A stretch of 16,682 nt of DNA from JBFHNV01 sp041593595 (GTDB lineage Bacteria > Pseudomonadota > Gammaproteobacteria > HK1): assembly GCA_041593595.1 (NCBI GenBank), contig JBFHNV010000135.1, positions 1 through 16,682 of the forward strand, in the 5' to 3' direction. The notes under the pieces are model-generated. The model ran no database searches. It saw nothing but the letters and a program-made list of their open reading frames with translations, and was not told the origin of the DNA. A program made the translations under genes and the position numbers. Below, piece by piece: positions 15,370 to 16,682 of the stretch (the first letter of the stretch is position 1; every line of letters begins with the position of its first letter).

Positions 15370-15422
15370 CGTGCGTGGCCTCCCGGTGCAGGGTACATCG
15401 CGTTGCGCCAGTTCGTGGCCGA

Positions 15423-15629
15423 TCAGCGCGAGTCGATCTCGCTGCGCCCGGAGTAGCAGCCTCCGGGCGTGGGATCGCCGGAGATGACGTGGACGCGGCC
15501 CGCGATCGCCGTCGCGCCGTGCCCGTGTCGCGCGGTGGCCATCGGCGGGAGATCGCGCCAGCGGTCGGCCAGCGGGTCGCGGGCGTCCACTCCGGCGAAG
15601 CTGCCGCCCTTCGATTCGCCTTCGAACAC
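15423..15629 (-). pseudogene. Kelch-repeat protein fragment, degraded
   Basis: Sixty-eight codons resemble the last one to two blades of a Kelch beta-propeller. The segment DARDPLADRWRDLPPMATAR corresponds to a Kelch YDPxxDxWxxLPPMPTxR motif, followed by HGHGATAIAGRVHVISGDPTP, matching HGxGAAVVxGRxYVIGGGPxP. The paired glycines that define Kelch motifs are damaged (FEGE where FGGE is expected, ISG where IGG is expected), and the Tyr of YDP is Arg. A whole propeller needs five to seven repeats, so this is a terminal remnant. A good AAAGGAG sits 7-8 bases before an in-frame GTG at 15629, so a 68-residue peptide could still be made. It lies 53 bases upstream of leuC on the same strand. Confidence 0.6.
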
Positions 15630-15679
15630 GGGCAATTCTCCTTTCTGAGTCCCGGAAGTGGGGCGCTGTCGACCGAATC

Positions 15680-16147
15680 TCACCGCCCTGACGCCTGTTG
15701 GCCCCTCTGACCGCTACGCGTGCGCATCTTGCGATGGGGCTGGCTCCGTCCCCCGCCCTGTTCGACGGCCGCGTGCAGGGTCTCCAGGACGCGCGAGCAC
15801 TGGCCGCGGTGGCGGGTCCACCAGATGTCGGTCTGCTTGCCGGCGATCCGGATAGCGATTCCGTAGCGCGTTCCGCGCGTCCACCAGAACACTCCGCCGC
15901 CGAGCATCACGCCGGCGGCGATGAAGTCTCTCGTCGCGCCGCTCTCGAAGCCCAGCGCGAGATTGACCGTGCCGAGGATCGCGAGGGCGAGCGGGCCGAA
16001 CATGGGCCGCTTGATGCGCAGCGAGACCTTCTCGATGTCGCGCACGCGGTAGGTGCCGTCCCGCGTCGCGATCTCGTCCGCGGAGATCCATACGTCCTCC
16101 TCGTCGAGCAGGACGGGATCGGTCTTCGTGGGCTTCTCGGCGTTCAA
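15680..16147 (-). CDS. small membrane protein, DUF6232-like
   Basis: A 155-residue protein. An N-terminal soluble segment (1-48, with VLLDEEDVWISADEIATRDG and TYRVRDIEKVSLR) precedes two hydrophobic helices (about 50-67 and 74-90, the second rich in Gly and ending FWWTRGTRY) and a C-terminal soluble domain with beta-strand pattern ending in a LETLHAAVEQ helix and a basic tail. This order (a 'value set in the gene, then current state' strand, two helices, and a short strand-rich tail with a terminal helix) matches what I recall of DUF6232 proteins; function is unknown. The start is uncertain. TTG 16147 is taken because AAGGG lies about 8 bases upstream and coding character begins there; GTG at 16168 and ATG at 16312 are in frame. 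It lies upstream of the Kelch remnant on the same strand. Confidence 0.55.
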   Translation of the reverse strand: MNAEKPTKTDPVLLDEEDVWISADEIATRDGTYRVRDIEKVSLRIKRPMFGPLALAILGTVNLALGFESGATRDFIAAGVMLGGGVFWWTRGTRYGIAIRIAGKQTDIWWTRHRGQCSRVLETLHAAVEQGGGRSQPHRKMRTRSGQRGQQASGR

Positions 16148-16375
16148 CGCGCGGCACCCTTGGAGCACGCAGGTCGGCACGCTGCGCCGCGCGGCGCCGT
16201 CTCGAAACGCACTTTGCCCGAAGCGCGCCGGCGGCGTCGACCTCGACCGCCGCACGCTCCCAGAGATCGTCGCCACCAGTGACGAACGGCGCTTCGCGCT
16301 CGTCGAGGCCAATCCCTAAATCCCATCGAGGCGGTCCACCCCGCGCCCGGCGGAACGACGCGGCGGACGGACGCC

Positions 16376-16682
16376 CTACCTGCGTGGCGGTGCATCGGAT
16401 GCGCCGAGCAACTCGCCCGGAGGAGCGAGCTCGAAGGTGCTCAGGTCGTACTCGGGCGCGGCTACCACCTTGGGCTCCATCAAATCCACACCCGGCTCCG
16501 CGAGCGACAGGTGACTCGTGTCGAACGCCGGGGCCCCGGCCTTCGAAGGTGCGTCCACCAGCACCGCGCCAGTCTCCGCCATGCTCATCTCCACGGGCGG
16601 TGACGGAACACCCCGCGCGGCGATGGGTGGCGGCGCGCGGCCCGCCTCGGCCAGCGCGGCTCGGTTCGGTGTCTGCACCCCG
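16376..16682 (-). CDS. C-terminal part of a repeat-containing protein, runs off the window
   Basis: The reading frame is open from the right edge to the stop at 16376, about 102 residues. The protein is Pro/Ala-rich, acidic and predicted disordered, with no membrane segment or cysteine. Three imperfect repeats of about 24 residues are visible: VEMSMAETGAVLVDAP, DTSHLSLAEPGVDLMEP and DLSTFELAPPGELLGAS. Each has an aspartate-or-glutamate start, an L/M-A-E/P-x-G core, and a hydrophobic L-V/M/L pair. They are joined by short Pro/Ala/Lys linkers (for example SKAGAPAF and KVVAAPEY). The N-terminus, and any recognisable domain, lies outside the window. I do not recognise a function. A GTG at 16678 is available as a start but has no particular support, and the gene is best treated as truncated by the window edge. 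Confidence 0.6.
   Translation of the reverse strand, partial: GVQTPNRAALAEAGRAPPPIAARGVPSPPVEMSMAETGAVLVDAPSKAGAPAFDTSHLSLAEPGVDLMEPKVVAAPEYDLSTFELAPPGELLGASDAPPRR

Noticed and set aside
13210..15456. Long forward-strand reading frame opposite leuC and leuD
   Set aside because: No recognisable domain, and biased composition. The iron-sulfur enzyme genes on the reverse strand explain the open frame.
1..16682. CRISPR array, tRNA, insertion sequence, integrase, toxin-antitoxin pair or phage gene
   Set aside because: No direct-repeat array, cloverleaf, transposase motif or terminal inverted repeats were seen. The search was by eye, so a weak element could be missed.

Overview
This is a very GC-rich window (roughly 70% by eye) with typical bacterial gene packing. 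Homodimer-type pyruvate dehydrogenase E1, bacterial-type leuC/leuD and a Liv-type ABC transporter suggest a high-GC Pseudomonadota, perhaps gamma- or betaproteobacterial. That placement is an inference. No rRNA, tRNA, CRISPR array, insertion sequence or phage gene is visible.

Layout from left to right. (1) An EamA/DMT ten-helix transporter (+, 121-1059) converges on an IlvD/Edd-family dehydratase (-, 1067-2794) whose cysteine spacing fits the sugar-acid dehydratase branch. (2) A gene-poor stretch (2795-3312) holds a decayed C-terminal fragment of a formate/nitrite transporter (+), followed by a 59-residue conserved-looking small protein (-, 3313-3492). (3) A complete branched-chain-amino-acid/amide type (HAAT) ABC transporter follows: a periplasmic binding protein (-, 3611-4834) diverges from livM-livH-livG-livF (+, 5198-8637). 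A 12-bp perfect hairpin overlapping the stop codons of livF and the next, convergent gene closes the operon. (4) A leftward block of 2-oxo-acid enzymes follows: leuC, leuD, an aceE-type 2-oxo-acid dehydrogenase E1 and an acetolactate-synthase-like ThDP enzyme. (5) The right end holds a decayed Kelch-repeat fragment just upstream of leuC, a small two-helix membrane protein resembling DUF6232, and the C-terminal part of a protein with about 24-residue repeats that runs off the window.

How the genes may work together. leuC and leuD are clearly co-transcribed, but no leuA or leuB is present, and aceE has no E2/E3 partner here. The combination of an isomerase, an orphan E1, an ALS-like enzyme, an IlvD-like dehydratase and a Liv transporter could be a catabolic or side pathway for small branched or 2-oxo acids rather than housekeeping leucine synthesis and pyruvate oxidation. 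This is inference from context. Each enzyme belongs to a known family, and I see no clearly new defence, mobile or RNA system. The least expected observations are the two gene remnants (formate/nitrite transporter and Kelch), the unusual partners around aceE, and the terminal repeat protein.
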